Positions 36,036 to 48,479 of a DNA stretch of 64,000 bases are shown in pieces (position 1 is the first letter of the stretch; the number at the start of each line of letters is the position of its first letter). The stretch comes from Sphagnum magellanicum. Taxonomy: Eukaryota > Streptophyta > Sphagnopsida > Sphagnales > Sphagnaceae. The DNA lies in NCBI GenBank assembly GCA_021904315.1, contig CM038918.1, positions 20,335,303 to 20,399,302 on the forward strand, in the 5' to 3' direction. Position numbers and translations under genes: made by a program. The notes under the pieces are model-generated. The model was not told where the DNA came from. It did not search any database and saw only the letters and a list, made by a program, of their open reading frames with translations.

Positions 36036-39000
36036 GAGCTTGGGGTGCTGTTGACCCAAACACAGATGATGTAAGTATCTGCTTCCGAAGCCTATAGGTG
36101 TTGGGGTCTAGTGAGAGAACCCAAGTATCCCTCAAAAATGTTGTGCTTTACTGATTTTGTAATCTGTCCTTTCTTCTGATTGTTCCTGCCAGACCTGCAT
36201 GTCTTTGAGGGTTTCTCTGTTGGTAGTTCATGCAGGTAGCTAGAGCAGGGGGATACTGGGTTCACCTCTAATGCGCTGCAACAGTTCCTGAAGTTTCTTA
36301 GTTCATTCATATGCTCTTCTGTTACTCAGCATTTGTAGCCTGTTTCTAAATTCTATAAGGGGCTGCAACATTGTTCCAGTCTACCAGGTGCAGAAATCGA
36401 AATGGAGAGGGTGCTGATGTTATTGCACGAACATTGGGCAATGAGAATGATCTTCTTCGGTTTCAGCTTGATGACATCATTGCCAGGGAAAAGAACCAAG
36501 TAACCCTTTGTGCTTCTTCCCTTTCTGTTGTGCTTCAGTTCTCAAGGGCACCGTCTTTGGAGGTATTTAGGCAGTAATGGAAGAAAACTCTGCTGCTACT
36601 TACAGTCATGGCTTGTTTGAAATGACAGCGAGTTGAGCTTCAAAGACTGCGGGCACATCGAGATGTGGAGGTGGCATCACTTGTACAAGGAGCAACACAG
36701 CGATTGAAAGATGAGTTGAAGCAACTGAAAGGTTTATTGCATTCAACATCATGCCAGCTTCTTCAAGCAGTTGCTGAAAAGGAGAAAGTGGTGGCTGACA
36801 ACCAGCAAGCATTGGTCAGAATTGAGGAACTCAAGAACAATGCAGAGGTGGCTCAGCAGTCCATGGCATCTCGTCTGCAAGCCAAAGAAAACTCTTGTAT
36901 GCAAACCTCTGGGACACTCACTGCCCTCGCAGATTCTGTGGAAAGATTCCAGAGACATGTCCTGCCAACCTTCAAACCCCAGGTTCCTAATAATCTCAAG
37001 CCAACCCACAAGGTGTCTGCTGAGCCAGGCACTAACCAGTTCTTAATGAATGAGGTACAAACAACAATTCAGCAAAATTTCAGGATTCCTTCAACTTCAT
37101 GTATATGGCTAACAATTTTGCACTCTTATGGAAGTTTACGATGATCTTGTGGGTAGAAAGTGAGTTTGTTTGGTGAATATAAGGATATGGGGACCATACT
37201 TCCTTACATGTGGTGGTGATGATGACTGATGGCAGTTAGCAAGGCTGGAGAGTGGACTTCAATTACTGCGAGTTATAGTGGATGCCAAGAATGACACACT
37301 TGTCCTTATTCGTGGCAAGGTTAGACAAGTCTTATACTCCCAATTCTTGTGTAGGGTTCCATTCCTTATCTTCAGATCCTGCTTATCAGAAGACAAAACT
37401 TGTTGCCAGGAAAGAGGACCATGTGTCCTATTCAGAAGAGAGAGTATGGTGACAACGGGCTAGTATCTAATGGTGGAATTCAATTGGGAGCAATGTCCCA
37501 GCTGTTCAACTGTTACTTCAGTAACCAATCATTCTCAGCCAAGTCTCTGTGTGAAGGACATTGTGAGAAGGAAATTCTAATGGGACTGTTACCTTTTGCT
37601 GTAGCTCTAGTGGAGGTGAAGAGACTATCACATTTGTCAGCAGACATGGCATAATCCTTCCTCTTTTTCATCTCTCTTGAGGATGAGCAGAAAAGCAGTG
37701 AATTGTAAGCCTATCAGACCAGGGAGTGGCTGCTGATTTACATTACATTGGTGTGCATGGTTCAGCTAAAGCAAGAAAATGAGGAGCTCAGAGCAGAATT
37801 GCTGGTAACTCGACAGAAGGAATCAGAGCTGATCAGTATAACTCAACAGCATCCAAATGATACTGCAAATGATGATATGACATATGAGAAAACCCTGTTG
37901 TGGCAAGAACTGCACCGGTTGCAGGTACGTCTCCAGCTCCAAGCTTCTTAAAATGCAAAGAATCAAGATTATTTGCATGATTTCTGCTGGATGAACAACT
38001 ATTGAAATAGAGGGCTATTTCAAGTAACTATTGGTTGGCAACAGGATTTGTTCAATGCAGAAGTCAAGCAGTTGACGGAAAAGTTGAAGAAGTATGAGAT
38101 AGAGGAGGTGGCAAACCAGACTCAGTTCTCCAAGGTCCAGCAAGAATGTGCAGAGTTGCAAACCAAGCTCATGTCACTGCAGAATTCACGGAACATGCTT
38201 GAAGCCAGGCTGAAAGATGAAACCTCTGCCCGATCACAACTTGTGTCGCAACTCTTCAATTTGCGCAAGGTACATTTCCAACATCCCTTCACAAGAAGAC
38301 TCTCTGCACATTTTCATGTCATTCTTGTGCTGTTTAACTTGAAGGATTAGTTCATTTTCTTTGAAAAACTAATGTGGAACTAAGAAAATGATGCAGGAGA
38401 ATGAGAAGATGAAGGCTGAACTCGAGACATTGAAACTCAATCAGAAGGTATAATACCTGTTAGGCCACTCCACAAATGCTACTTTCACTCATTCATTTGT
38501 TCTCTAAATGACTTATCCCTGTGTTATTTAGTCCAATATATCAAAAACGTGACCTGTGTTTGAGTCAAGAAAGGAAACAATCTTACTGCATATGTTATCT
38601 TGTCAAAGACTGTTCAGACCTGCAACTTTCACCTTGAGAAGGGAAAAAGATGACAGCATATAATGCTGAACTAGTGTGTTTTTTTTGTCTAGTTTTTGGT
38701 GAGGCAACCAAGAGGTGGGCAAATACCAGCAGAGAAATTGGATCTGATGAACACAGTGAACCAACTGTTGTTAGAGATGAACAAGCTAAAGGGGGAGAAG
38801 GTTGCACTTGAGGAGGAAGTCAAAGTGCAGCGCCGCTCTCAAGTGCACAATCATGCCACACATACCATCACTTCACATGATATTTCCTTGGCTGCTAGTA
38901 ACAAAGTAAGCCTGTTGTCTCTACTGACCCTTGTTTCTTTGGGAGGATCATTAGTGAGTGTTGATAAAATTTAAGTCTCAAGAGTACTTTCTTTCACATA

Positions 39001-39677
39001 CTTGATGGGTTATCCTTCTACAGAAAGCAGGGATGGATAGAGAATGAAAGAATGATGTGCTGGGTGGGGTGTATTGAGGCAGGTAGGAGATGGAGAATTG
39101 GCAGGGAAGCTGGCAAATACAAGGCTCAAGCAGCTAGCCCAAGCGAACTTGAGGTTTTCAACATCATCTCAACTAGAGATGAGCCAAAATCCTCAACATA
39201 GCACCACCATAAACAACCTCCACCTGCTGGGGGAGAGAACGACAATGACCAATGGCACGCAAGAATCTCTATCTCATGTCAACACTCCAACTGGAGTTGA
39301 TTTTAACAGGTAATGTACTTGACCTTGGTCTCAGCAACAGAATAGAGAAGCTCATTTCCTTCTCTCCATTTTGCATAATCACTTCTGGGCATCCAGTTCA
39401 GAGCTATTAGCATTCAATATGCATAGATTCATCCCAGGGAATGACTCTACAGAACATGCATAAGTACATGGGGTTGTGTATCATGGATCCATGTGTGGTT
39501 TTGCTCATTCTCTCTTGCAGGTACCAGTATGCACAAGGTCCAAAATTGTCAAAGCACAGGTTTGGTGCCGGGGGTTTGATACAACTTGCAGGTGAGAGAT
39601 TCTTAAGTTGAAGTTACTCATAATTGAGTATAGAGCTTCAATGGGATTGTCTCTCTGTTGCTTCTTCCTCAGCTTGA
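36036..39677 (+). CDS. Coiled-coil protein of unknown function, multi-exon, 5' end not located
   Basis: Phased exons are 36036-36070, 36380-36499, 36629-37054, 37236-37319, 37766-37924, 38045-38269, 38397-38447, 38693-38905, 39083-39309, 39521-39591 and 39673-39677, together about 538 codons. Most exons begin and end in phase 0. The product is dominated by heptad-like, Leu/Glu/Lys/Gln-rich helices (ENDLLRFQLDDIIAREKNQ, LKQENEELRAEL, AEVKQLTEKLKKYEIEE, TVNQLLLEMNKLKGEKVALE), broken by a hydrophilic linker in the 426-nt exon. The C-terminus is basic then glycine-rich (KLSKHRFGAGGLIQLAA). There is no motor, kinase or DNA-binding motif, so a scaffold or cytoskeletal role is only a guess. Consistent phases across ten introns make it a real gene. 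Confidence 0.75.
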
Positions 39678-42357
39678 CTTGGCACATGCAGCTTTTCCAT
39701 ACATTCATCCACTGTGTTACAGTGGCTGTTCGAGATTCACCAATGGATACTCACAGGTCTTTAGGCTCATATAACACTATTACAGCATATGCACATCCCC
39801 TTGTAACACCAGAATTTCATTTATGAAATTACCATGGCCCTTGGTCACTTGACACTATCTTGGAGATGCAGTTTCTTTGCTGCTTCAGAGTCTTCATTGC
39901 ATCCATTTTGACAATATAGTTTTAGTCTCTTTTGGTGTTCTGCAAACAGCAAGTCTGTAAGTCCCTAGTCTAGTTTGCCCTGGTGACAAAACATCTGACA
40001 ACATTGTTTGAAGCATTGCAATACCGTATGCAGCAGCTTGATGGGGTGATTGTAACCAATGCAAAAACAGGGACCTAACCTTGTGAGCACTTACAAATTG
40101 CCTCCAAAGGACTAGTGGTTGATCCAACTTACAGGGAGGAACAAATTCTTATTCTGACCACTGGACAAATTATTGTTCCATTTTCCCATTGATGATTCCT
40201 CTGTGAGTTTCTTCCACCCAGACAGCTAGTGAATTGTACTGGTTTTTGTCATTTTGTTTACTGGGAAAGACATCAAGAATCTGCCTGGGATGAAACCTGT
40301 TAAAAGTAGGAATTTTTCTGTCTAGCACAAGCAAGCATGGTTCACTGGTCTGTTGAAGCCAGGGTCAAGCTAGTAAGGTATTTCATGAACATGGGGATGT
40401 CAAGTAGGAAATTCTCATCAAGAATCCATGAGTTTCAAAGCAATCTGCAATTGAATCTGAAAGCAGAGATGTTCACTCACAAAGTTGCAGCCTGTCACTT
40501 TGTCAATGAATAGGAGTCGCAAGCTGCCCATGACTACCCACTAAATTCATCTGCACCCAAGGGGTGGGTGTACAGATTAGTACATAATAATCCATCCAAA
40601 CTTTTGATTAAATCATTACACAAAAGTTTATGACCTGGAGGATGTCTGTCACATTTCACAGACATTTCCAGAAGCAATGGGAAGACTCAGTTGTGACATT
40701 AGCTAGCACTCAAGAGATATACCTAATTAAAATAGTCATTTCTCTCCTCATTCAAGCTGCAACAAGAGTGAGCTTCATTCATTATAGCTTGTCTCAGTAA
40801 AAGCAAGCATCGAAGCCAGATGCAAGCTTGAGAGAGTGAGCTTCACTTTTGTTATAGCTTGTCCCTGTAAAATTAAGCCGGAAGGTAATGAGTAGCCATC
40901 ACTACCAACTGACTTGATTGTGAATAAGTGTTTTGGGAATGTCACTCACCCATGGGCTTTACCTATCATAAAGCACAGGGCAAAGGTTATCATGAACCTA
41001 AACGTGCAAATCACAAAGCCTAGGGGGGAGGGCTCTTATGTCTACTCCTTAAAGAGTGGGAGGGATCTTATGCCTGTAATTATGCTTGCTGCCTTACACT
41101 CTTAAGAAGTAGGGATAGTATCATATACCTATGCCTCCTCCTTTTAGGAGGAATATTCATGGACATAAAGTGTCCTCCAAATGCACTAGGAATTTTTACT
41201 GGGCTTTACATACTTAGTATTCTACCGAAAATTTCAAGCAAATTGTCATACAAAACTTTTTACGTCCTGGATTTCAACAAGGCTCTTGCTCAACAAAAGT
41301 CATTGTGAATTCCTAAATCCATTCTAATTGTCAATGAGATTCCTTTAACATGCCTCAAAGGTTAGTTGGAACTCTAGGTAGATCTTGCATGCCACCTATT
41401 TTGAATCTGACAGATGTGGAATAAGTGGTACAAGAATAGTAACCAGGGTGCGTAGCTGATGAGATACACAAGCACAAAAAATAATCTTAAGTACACTGCA
41501 CCCATTCAGTTGCACGAGTGAGGCACAATAGACGACCACAGTGTAACAGCACCCACCAGCGCAGCATGGAGGATGAATGGTAAGTGGTTAGGAAACAGTT
41601 TTCTGTTGGGTTCCAGTTCCTTAACTAACCATGGTGGTTAGCACAGTTGCTTTTTCCTACTAACAACCCACAAGCAGGTTGTTATCAGGTAGGTAGTAAA
41701 AACAGCCCTTACCTATGTTTGAGACCTATTTCTCACAGAATTGGTTGCCAAGCTGAAACCAAATATTCACTCAGTTGAGATTCAGACACAACTCAGTAAT
41801 AACGGGCATCCAGTGGATGGTGTGCTGGTGGGTGCTGGATTATTGTGGCCACAATAGACTACCCAAAGTACCATCACAAATTCAACACATGTTTGCAGAT
41901 AAATTTAATTAACTTTGAAATTTACATTTCAACAAATAAAACATTTTTATTCCCGAAGATTCAATATTTCCCCTCACAAATGTTGTGTTATGTGAAAAAA
42001 TGTTTGAATTTCAACATATCTGAAAATTAGATAATTCTAGTGTGCAAGCAGCCAAGGTATTATGGTAGTTACATAGGCTGTAATGTTGTTATGCAGGTAA
42101 AGACTTCAGACTGACTTACTCATTACATGTAGCATTTTCCACTCCTAATCATTCCTAAGCACGCACTGGTCAAATAGGAAGGAATCTGTCAGTGTTTAGT
42201 TGCAGACACAGTAAAACTTTCTACAACCCGCTACCACCTAATTAGATGTTCCTCCTACAAGACCTGGTCCACTCTGGTGTAGGTCATCTTCAGCTTCCCC
42301 AATGGCAGTGGGAATTTTGACTTCAAAAGAAGCTGCAGGCTCCACCGTGTGAGCTGC
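39678..42357. other. Intergenic, nothing recognisable
   Basis: No gene-like frame on either strand. A short direct repeat, GAGTGAGCTTCA...TTATAGCTTGTC, occurs at about 40768 and 40837. Otherwise nothing stands out. Confidence 0.5.
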
Positions 42358-42567
42358 CTAGAACTTGGACTCCTTCATCACCTCTCCATTTGGTAGAATT
42401 TTGATGCCACCAGGTTGAATTTTCCTCCCGCCATTATTGACAATGCACACCAAAGCCTTACATTTGTCTAGGGACTCTGTACTGGCTAGAAAGGTAAGGC
42501 ACAGAACGGTAAACAGGATGAAAGACTTCATGAAACTCGGTAGTGCCATTGTGCTGAACATCTGCAT
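42358..42567 (-). CDS. Candidate small secreted peptide, 69 aa
   Basis: A single open frame begins with three closely spaced Met residues. A strongly hydrophobic stretch (FMKSFILFTVLCLTFLAS) then looks like a signal peptide, with likely cleavage near ASTES. The mature part of about 38 residues has two Cys (CKALVC) and a Gly/Lys-rich tail with GGIKILPNGEVM. That layout fits a small apoplastic peptide, but I recognise no family. It could also be the last exon of a longer gene, since AATGCAG directly precedes the first ATG as a possible acceptor. Confidence 0.4.
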   Translation of the reverse strand: MQMFSTMALPSFMKSFILFTVLCLTFLASTESLDKCKALVCIVNNGGRKIQPGGIKILPNGEVMKESKF

Positions 42568-42689
42568 TTATTCACAAGGGAACACTAATCTATGATTCTC
42601 AATGAGGTTATGATTGTAGTCTATTCAAGTGAAGCCAAAAAAAGACCAAATGAGTACTAATGAGCCTCACCTATAACCATCAGGGTAAC

Positions 42690-42798
42690 TTACTGTCCTC
42701 ACAGAGCATGAAAAGGGGTCCAGTTGGGATTTGAACTCCCAACCACCACCTGGCTATGCAGCCTTACCCTTAGCTACTACAGTAGCTAAATGTCATCT
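42690..42798 (-). mobile_element. tRNA-derived SINE fragment (copy 1)
   Basis: On the minus strand it reads TAGCTAAGGGTAAGG (A-box-like) and, about 35 bp on, GAGTTCAAATCCC (B-box, close to GGTTCRANTCC). The tRNA-like head continues into GGACCCC and TGTGAGGACAGTAAG. The same order of blocks, similarly oriented, recurs at 52697-52805. It does not fold into a full tRNA cloverleaf, so it is not a tRNA gene. Confidence 0.7.
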
Positions 42799-43674
42799 TG
42801 GTAACAGCCATTTTGCTATAAATAGGTGCCCACATGGATAAACATGCCAAGGCACTGCACACAATTCACAGCATTTTGCATGTCACCAGTTCGAGTGCCT
42901 GGTGCCACTCACTGGCCACTGTGGTTCAGTGCCTGTACAGGCCCGCATATTGCATGCAGGTGGAGATTCTCTAAGCTTACTAGAGCACATAACAGCACAC
43001 AAAAGCATTGAGACAACACCACATGAATTTAATAATGTAATCCACATAGAACAGAAATGTATTTACACATTACCCACATAACTAATTAGATATCTAACCA
43101 AGCCAAAGGAGTCACATAGATCAACATCATAATCAAACAGATTTAAATCAAATAGAACTGCAAACCACAACATCAACTATAACTGAATGAGTTTTGATAT
43201 GACCCAAAATGAAATGAAACCATTTGATTCACTTCCCTGCCATATTGACCTCTAAAGAAATGATTACAATCAAGTACATGACAGGACAATAAAAATTCAT
43301 TTGGGTGAACATTAGTGATACATTAATACTACACCTGTGAGCTTGTCACATTTTGACATATGCTTCCCTGGGTGATAGATGCTAGATCAATTTGAATAAA
43401 AGACTTTAAAATCAAAGCATTTGGGAACTGGGATGCATGTAGAAGCTATTACAGTAAGTCACACACTTCAGATACAACAGAAGGGAATTGGGCTTGGGCT
43501 CTTGTGCAGTCCATCAGGTGTAATATCACACCAACTGCACCAGATGAATCAACAATGTATATCGAGGTGATGACAGAAAAGAATGATTTACCTTGATGTA
43601 GAGGATACAATACACAAAATAGTACTTAACATACAACCACCCCAAGTGAGGTTGGAAAAGAGGTCACGTGAAAA

Positions 43675-46600
43675 TCATGAAGCTATGAAGATGATGAACA
43701 GCAGCAGTGCCACACCCAAGATCACCAAAATCACACATATCTGCATCAATTGCAACAATATCCCCCATTAGTATTTGTGCAACTTCCTTCTGCTTTAACT
43801 GCAAAACTACTCGTAAGTTAATGCTACTCACATGGCCAGTACTTTTAATGATCCGATAAAGATCAGTGCAAATATGCCAATGTCCTCTTTCAAATGGCTC
43901 CAATAAATTTTAACCACAAACACTACATAAATCTACACAGTGCTGGGCGTAAGCAGTACCCTTTCAAAAAATCCAGATTCTACAGCAAAGAACAACTGGC
44001 AGTGCTCACATTGGTGAATCACAATGTTTGACCATCTAAGTTAGAAGTGTCTGGACTTTAGTTCAAGCAATTCATCAAAGCATTCTGTCCAGGTCCATCT
44101 TAGTCACAGGATATTGGCAATGAAGGTGAGTAATGCTCACAATGGATGATCCAGACTTTTGAATCTTCACTGTCTTGACAAATTGACGGTTACCCTGGAA
44201 TGTCCCATAGTTTGCCCTTTGTATGTGTGAATCAATATCATCTGCACAGTGAAGAGTCAGAACCCTGTTAGCTTCTTTCTTCCAAAGAGCTCAATCACAC
44301 ATTATGAAAGAAAGTACCACAGCTACAATCATTTCCAGGTGGCTGAAGCTGGCTGGCTCCATACTGGTAACAAAAAATTGCTGTTCTGTTGAGCATTCTG
44401 AGAAAGCCTGCCAAGAAAAAGCAGGTGTAATGACACTAACCAATCAAGTATCCTTGTTCATTCACCAGATCAGCCAACTCTTTGAAAATTTCATTGACTT
44501 CACCAATTTGCTGATAGATCTCTTGAATGCCTTGCTCTCTCTCCTCAATCACTTCTTCATTCAATACAACCTCATTCTCCAACTGAAGGAAATCTTGTCT
44601 GCAAATGACCAGATCCAACTCTTTAGTGGACTGTAAGCAGAAATTACAGATACATACAGAACAAGCAACATCTTGCGTTGAATGTGTTGCACCTGGCAAA
44701 CAATTCTGTCACTGAACCTGCAGATTGCTGTATTTAGTGTCTTCCTTAAGGTAACTATACAAATGGTTTTACATAGCTAGCAAATAGCAGCAGTTTCAGT
44801 GGACCTACACTTGGAAAACACACACATTTACAATTGGCACATGCACACCTCTCAGGTCATCATTCACAAACAACGGGTTTTTTCTTTTTTTTTTTTCCAT
44901 TTTTGTCAAGTAGATGGACTAGCGATCATCCAGAAGGGGGATGAGCCAAATTTGGCTACAGGTCAGACAGAAAAGTAGAAATAATTTAGAATCCTGCTTT
45001 GTTTTGATGACCTCCACAAATTAATTTTCTCAATATGACAACTTCTGACTTTTTTTCCTCAAATATGGCAAATTTTGCTCATTTTTTCCAAAAGAACCCT
45101 TTGTACATTTCACAGGGGAAATTTTGCTCACATTGTCAGCACAGTGCAAAATTTCACCCAAAAAAAATCACAAACCTGTGGTGCCAATCAATTAAAGAAA
45201 GCTTGATTCATGTACCTTTTTTGCTCTGCAAACAGTGCTCGCTGTTCCTGACCATCTTCTGGCATCAGCTTAAACTGATCAGAGAATTGACTGCACCAAA
45301 TAGCACAAGATGATGAGGATCGAGATTCAAGAATATATAAATGACATGAAAGTCCAGAAAAAACACATGCAAAACAATATAATTAAAGGTAATAAAAATA
45401 GCATCCAGGATGCAACAAACGAATGTACAGTCCTCCAGTGTTGTTATAGGGAAAACAAGCAGCATTAGAGTGCTTTCTGGAACTCAGGACAACTACTCAC
45501 ATTGGAAGCAAACAATCGCTGTGGAGTTAGCACCAGTTGTGAATTCACCTTGCAGGAAGAACTGCTTGAGGAACAAATGGAATGTAAACTGTTTCACGAT
45601 CCCAAGCAATTTTTTGAGCATTTTGGAATTCGACAAGAACTCCTTGGAAGTCCTTTGCAAGCTTAGCATCGCTCACCTTTTCGGTAGCCTGCAACCTCAA
45701 AGAAACATCCCCCACAAGATCAAACTCCTCCCTTATTGGTTTGTGGCTGAAAAGCCTCACTATGTAAAAGCCGCTTTGCTGAATGTTCTGGCATGTTCAA
45801 TTGTGCAGAGCACGCTCAGATTCCAGCCAATGTTGGGCAGCTACGCAGTTTGGCAGACTAGAACCTGGTCTGATTGTCGTTAACAGGTTTGGAACAGGAA
45901 CCGGGTCCTCAGCTTTTGGGATAAAAAGATTTTTGGAAAAAAAGACTAGAACCGGGATCTAGCCGGCAGTTAACACCAGGTTTTGGTCCACGTTACCTAG
46001 AATCGAACCGCAACCAGTCTGGTTTTCAAAACTAGAAACAGAACCAGAACCGCAATTTTGCCCTCTTTTTTAGAACCGGACCTGGAACCAAATTCCAGGT
46101 TCCATTCTTTCGCAAACTGGAACAGCTCTAATTTTTTTTTAAACCAGAACTAGAGGTTCTTCATAAAAGTCGAACCGCACAATACTGGTTCTGACATGAA
46201 GAACAAAAAATAAGTGCAAGAAATTGGAGCATCTCACTTACACTGCTGCTGTTACGGTCACTGTCACTGGGAGATTTCAGCTTGGCTCCTGTCTCCTTTG
46301 ACAATTGGCCTATGTGCTGTCGGGCTTTGTGCCTGCAAATTGCAAGAACGCTTACAAGATGAGACGGACGTAATAGCTCCAGCAAGCGACATTGACCATC
46401 CAAAGAAGTGAGACATATACAAATATTTTCCTATGTATCAGAGGAAATCAAGTGCCGATCTCCTTCTTGCAGGTAGCATGTCATTAGGGCTGAAGGGCCG
46501 ACAATGCTATTGCACTTTATCACTCTCCCGAAGATGATTTTTTTCATCTGCATCGAAGTTAACTGATGGCTTTGAATGAATCGAACGGCAGAATCATTCA

Positions 46601-46979
46601 AAACGGGATCCACATTCCTTGGCCTAAGACTTCATGGCTTGGAAACTATGGTACCGGATGGCCACTTCAAACTTAACAGCATAAAATTGTAGCATACGTG
46701 ATTAGACAGGTATACAGAGCATGCTCTCATCAAATCCAGCTTCATGAGATCAAGTTCCTGCTAGAGGGGATGCAGAAAGAAGGGGAAGCAATGGAGGCAT
46801 GCATACAGCTTCTCACGAAGCGCAGGAGTGTCTTTCGGGGTGCCGAGACTGTTGCTCAGCCTCTTGAAAGACGAAACCGCGGTGTTAATCTGAAACACAG
46901 TCGCCGCTAACGCTTGTGACGAATCCTGTTGCCGACGGGCGGATGGCAATCCTCCCGCCTCTAAGTCCAGAAAACTCAT
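43675..46979 (-). CDS. Qa-SNARE syntaxin, SYP2 (vacuolar/prevacuolar) type, 7 exons, complete
   Basis: Exons in gene order are 46979-46807, 46332-46242, 45688-45549, 45290-45216, 44598-44441, 44241-44141 and 43740-43675. All join in phase to 267 aa, essentially the length of Arabidopsis SYP22. It starts MSFLDLEAG, followed by an N-terminal three-helix region ([51 protein letters not shown]). The SNARE motif opens [20 protein letters not shown] and continues [17 protein letters not shown]; the protein ends with one membrane anchor ([20 protein letters not shown]). The family drives fusion at the prevacuolar compartment and vacuole. The second half of the SNARE motif (exon 6: [18 protein letters not shown]...) is unusually divergent. 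Intron 4 holds a dispersed repeat. Confidence 0.93.
44878..45060 (+). repeat. Dispersed repeat in syntaxin intron 4, related to the GNAT intron insert
   Basis: It shares the ordered blocks GTCAAGTAGATGGACT, GCGATCAT, GAGCCAAATTTGGCTAC, AAAAGTAGAAAT, ACCTCCA and ACTTTTTTTCCTC with 9371-9530. It lies antisense to the syntaxin gene. No terminal repeats or coding are evident; the class is unknown. Confidence 0.7.
45886..46190. repeat. Degenerate GAACCGG-type repeat in syntaxin intron 2
   Basis: Short motifs such as GAACCGG, GAACCAGAACCG and CTGGAACC recur roughly every 20-45 bp. The segment GAACCGGACCTGGAACCAAA near 46072 matches diverged sequence at about 24150, and both are followed by GGTTCTT...CAT. 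It is likely a decayed dispersed repeat. Confidence 0.5.
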
Positions 46980-48160
46980 ACTTCCACCGCCGCAGCCCTC
47001 CCGACCTCCTCCTCCGCGGCACCTATTTATGATCCGCGCACCTTCACAACTATTGCAACGTTTTCCGATCACCTCGTGGTCCTAAACAGTTTTCATTCCC
47101 CCCTCCGGTATCCTTATACTTCTGGCTATTGTAAACTTCTACTCGACCAGATGTACTTCCCGCGTTTAAACATTACACACAACACCACAATCGACAGAAC
47201 GGGACGAAACTCGGATCCACAATCGCAGAATGAAACGTAGAAATTCGCAGCCACAATCGCAGAATGAGACGAAAAATTCGAACCCCCAGTAGCATCAAAA
47301 TGCGACGAGAAATTTTGAGCGAGGAACAAGAAGAGCCGCGCGGGTGCGATATGAGCAAAATCGCGAGCAAAAGGCTTCGAAGTTGCGAACGCAGGGAGGG
47401 ACGGGAACGCAAAGGCGGGAAACTTGCGAACGCCACAAGGGACGGGAACGTCCGAACTCAAACGGTGAAAAACTATAACATAGATGCACTCCTGAGTTCC
47501 CATGGTTCCCATCTGTCAGATTTGTAACTCCAGCTGTCATGGATTCCTCTTGCAATTTCTGTAAAAACCTCTCTTTTTATTTCTCTTTGTATTTTGAGGG
47601 ATCTCCCCCAGCAGAAGATCCCTAGGGAATTATGCGGTGGGGGGAGATCCCGCTATATTTCTATGTTCCCATGAAAAGATTTTTTGATGAGACTGATCAG
47701 GGTACTTCAAAAACACAAGGAGGAAAGGAACAGATCAGGAAAATTCAAAAAAAAAACAAAAAAGGGGGAAACATTGGAGGGAAGAAAAAGAAGAGATTTT
47801 TACAGATGTGGAGGTTCCCATGCTCGTCTGTTCTCCATCGGACAGGAACGCCCTAGTGCTACAACCCTCCTGCCGCAACCTTCCCTTAGGAGAACTCACT
47901 CGTATGGGAACCTCCCTTACAACTAAATGTATCTATTGCAGGTGGTTTGTTATCTCTGCCCACAGGAAAGAGACCAGAGTGGGGGTGGGTATTAGAATTT
48001 GCACCAAACCCCATTTGGGTATCAATCTGGGTATCAAAGTTGATCATCAAGATATCAAAAAGTCAAATATCTGATTTTGATATTTAATCGCAGTTATCAA
48101 AAAATAAAATATTTGATTATTATTTAATTTTGGTATAGAAAATCAAATTACAGCCTTGAC
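46980..48160. other. Intergenic, upstream side of the syntaxin
   Basis: 46980-47520 is GC-richer, with repeated short blocks (CACAATCGCAGAATGARAC, GGGACGGGAACG) and open frames on both strands that look compositional. It is a plausible syntaxin promoter and leader. 47960-48160 is AT-rich with GGTATCAA/ATCAAA repeats. No gene is supported. Confidence 0.45.
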
Positions 48161-48320
48161 TAGACAGTTCTTTGATTCTGAAAATTTTTAATACCTGAAA
48201 TTGGCGGTTCTTTGATTCTGAGAATTTTCAAATACCTGGAACTAGTGGCTCTTTCATTTTGAAAAAAAATTAATACCTGGAACTGACAGTTGTTTGATTC
48301 TGAGTTTTTTTCAAATACCC
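48161..48320 (+). repeat. ~40-46-bp tandem repeat, 4 copies
   Basis: Four imperfect units each carry TTCTTTGATTCTGA (or a one- to three-base variant), followed by an AT-rich run and AATACCTGGAACT. Spacing varies by a few bases. Confidence 0.75.
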
Positions 48321-48479
48321 GTAATGACCTGCCAGAAATTTTGCAGTGTATCTGGAAGTAACCTTATAAAGCATATTTTTTCATCCAGGAGCAAGGAGGG
48401 CATTTTGTTTTTCATAATGCCCCCTCCTGTTTTGCCTCGGTTTCTCCACTGAATTTCTGGCAGGGCTTTAAGTTGGGTA

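Noticed and set aside
42707..42790. Possible tRNA gene on the minus strand
   Set aside because: Boxes A and B are present but there is no paired acceptor stem or anticodon arm, and a diverged second copy exists, so a SINE is the better reading.
47126..47512. 128-codon minus-strand frame upstream of the syntaxin
   Set aside because: It overlaps short internal repeats and other open frames, has no recognisable domain, and lies where the syntaxin promoter or leader is expected.
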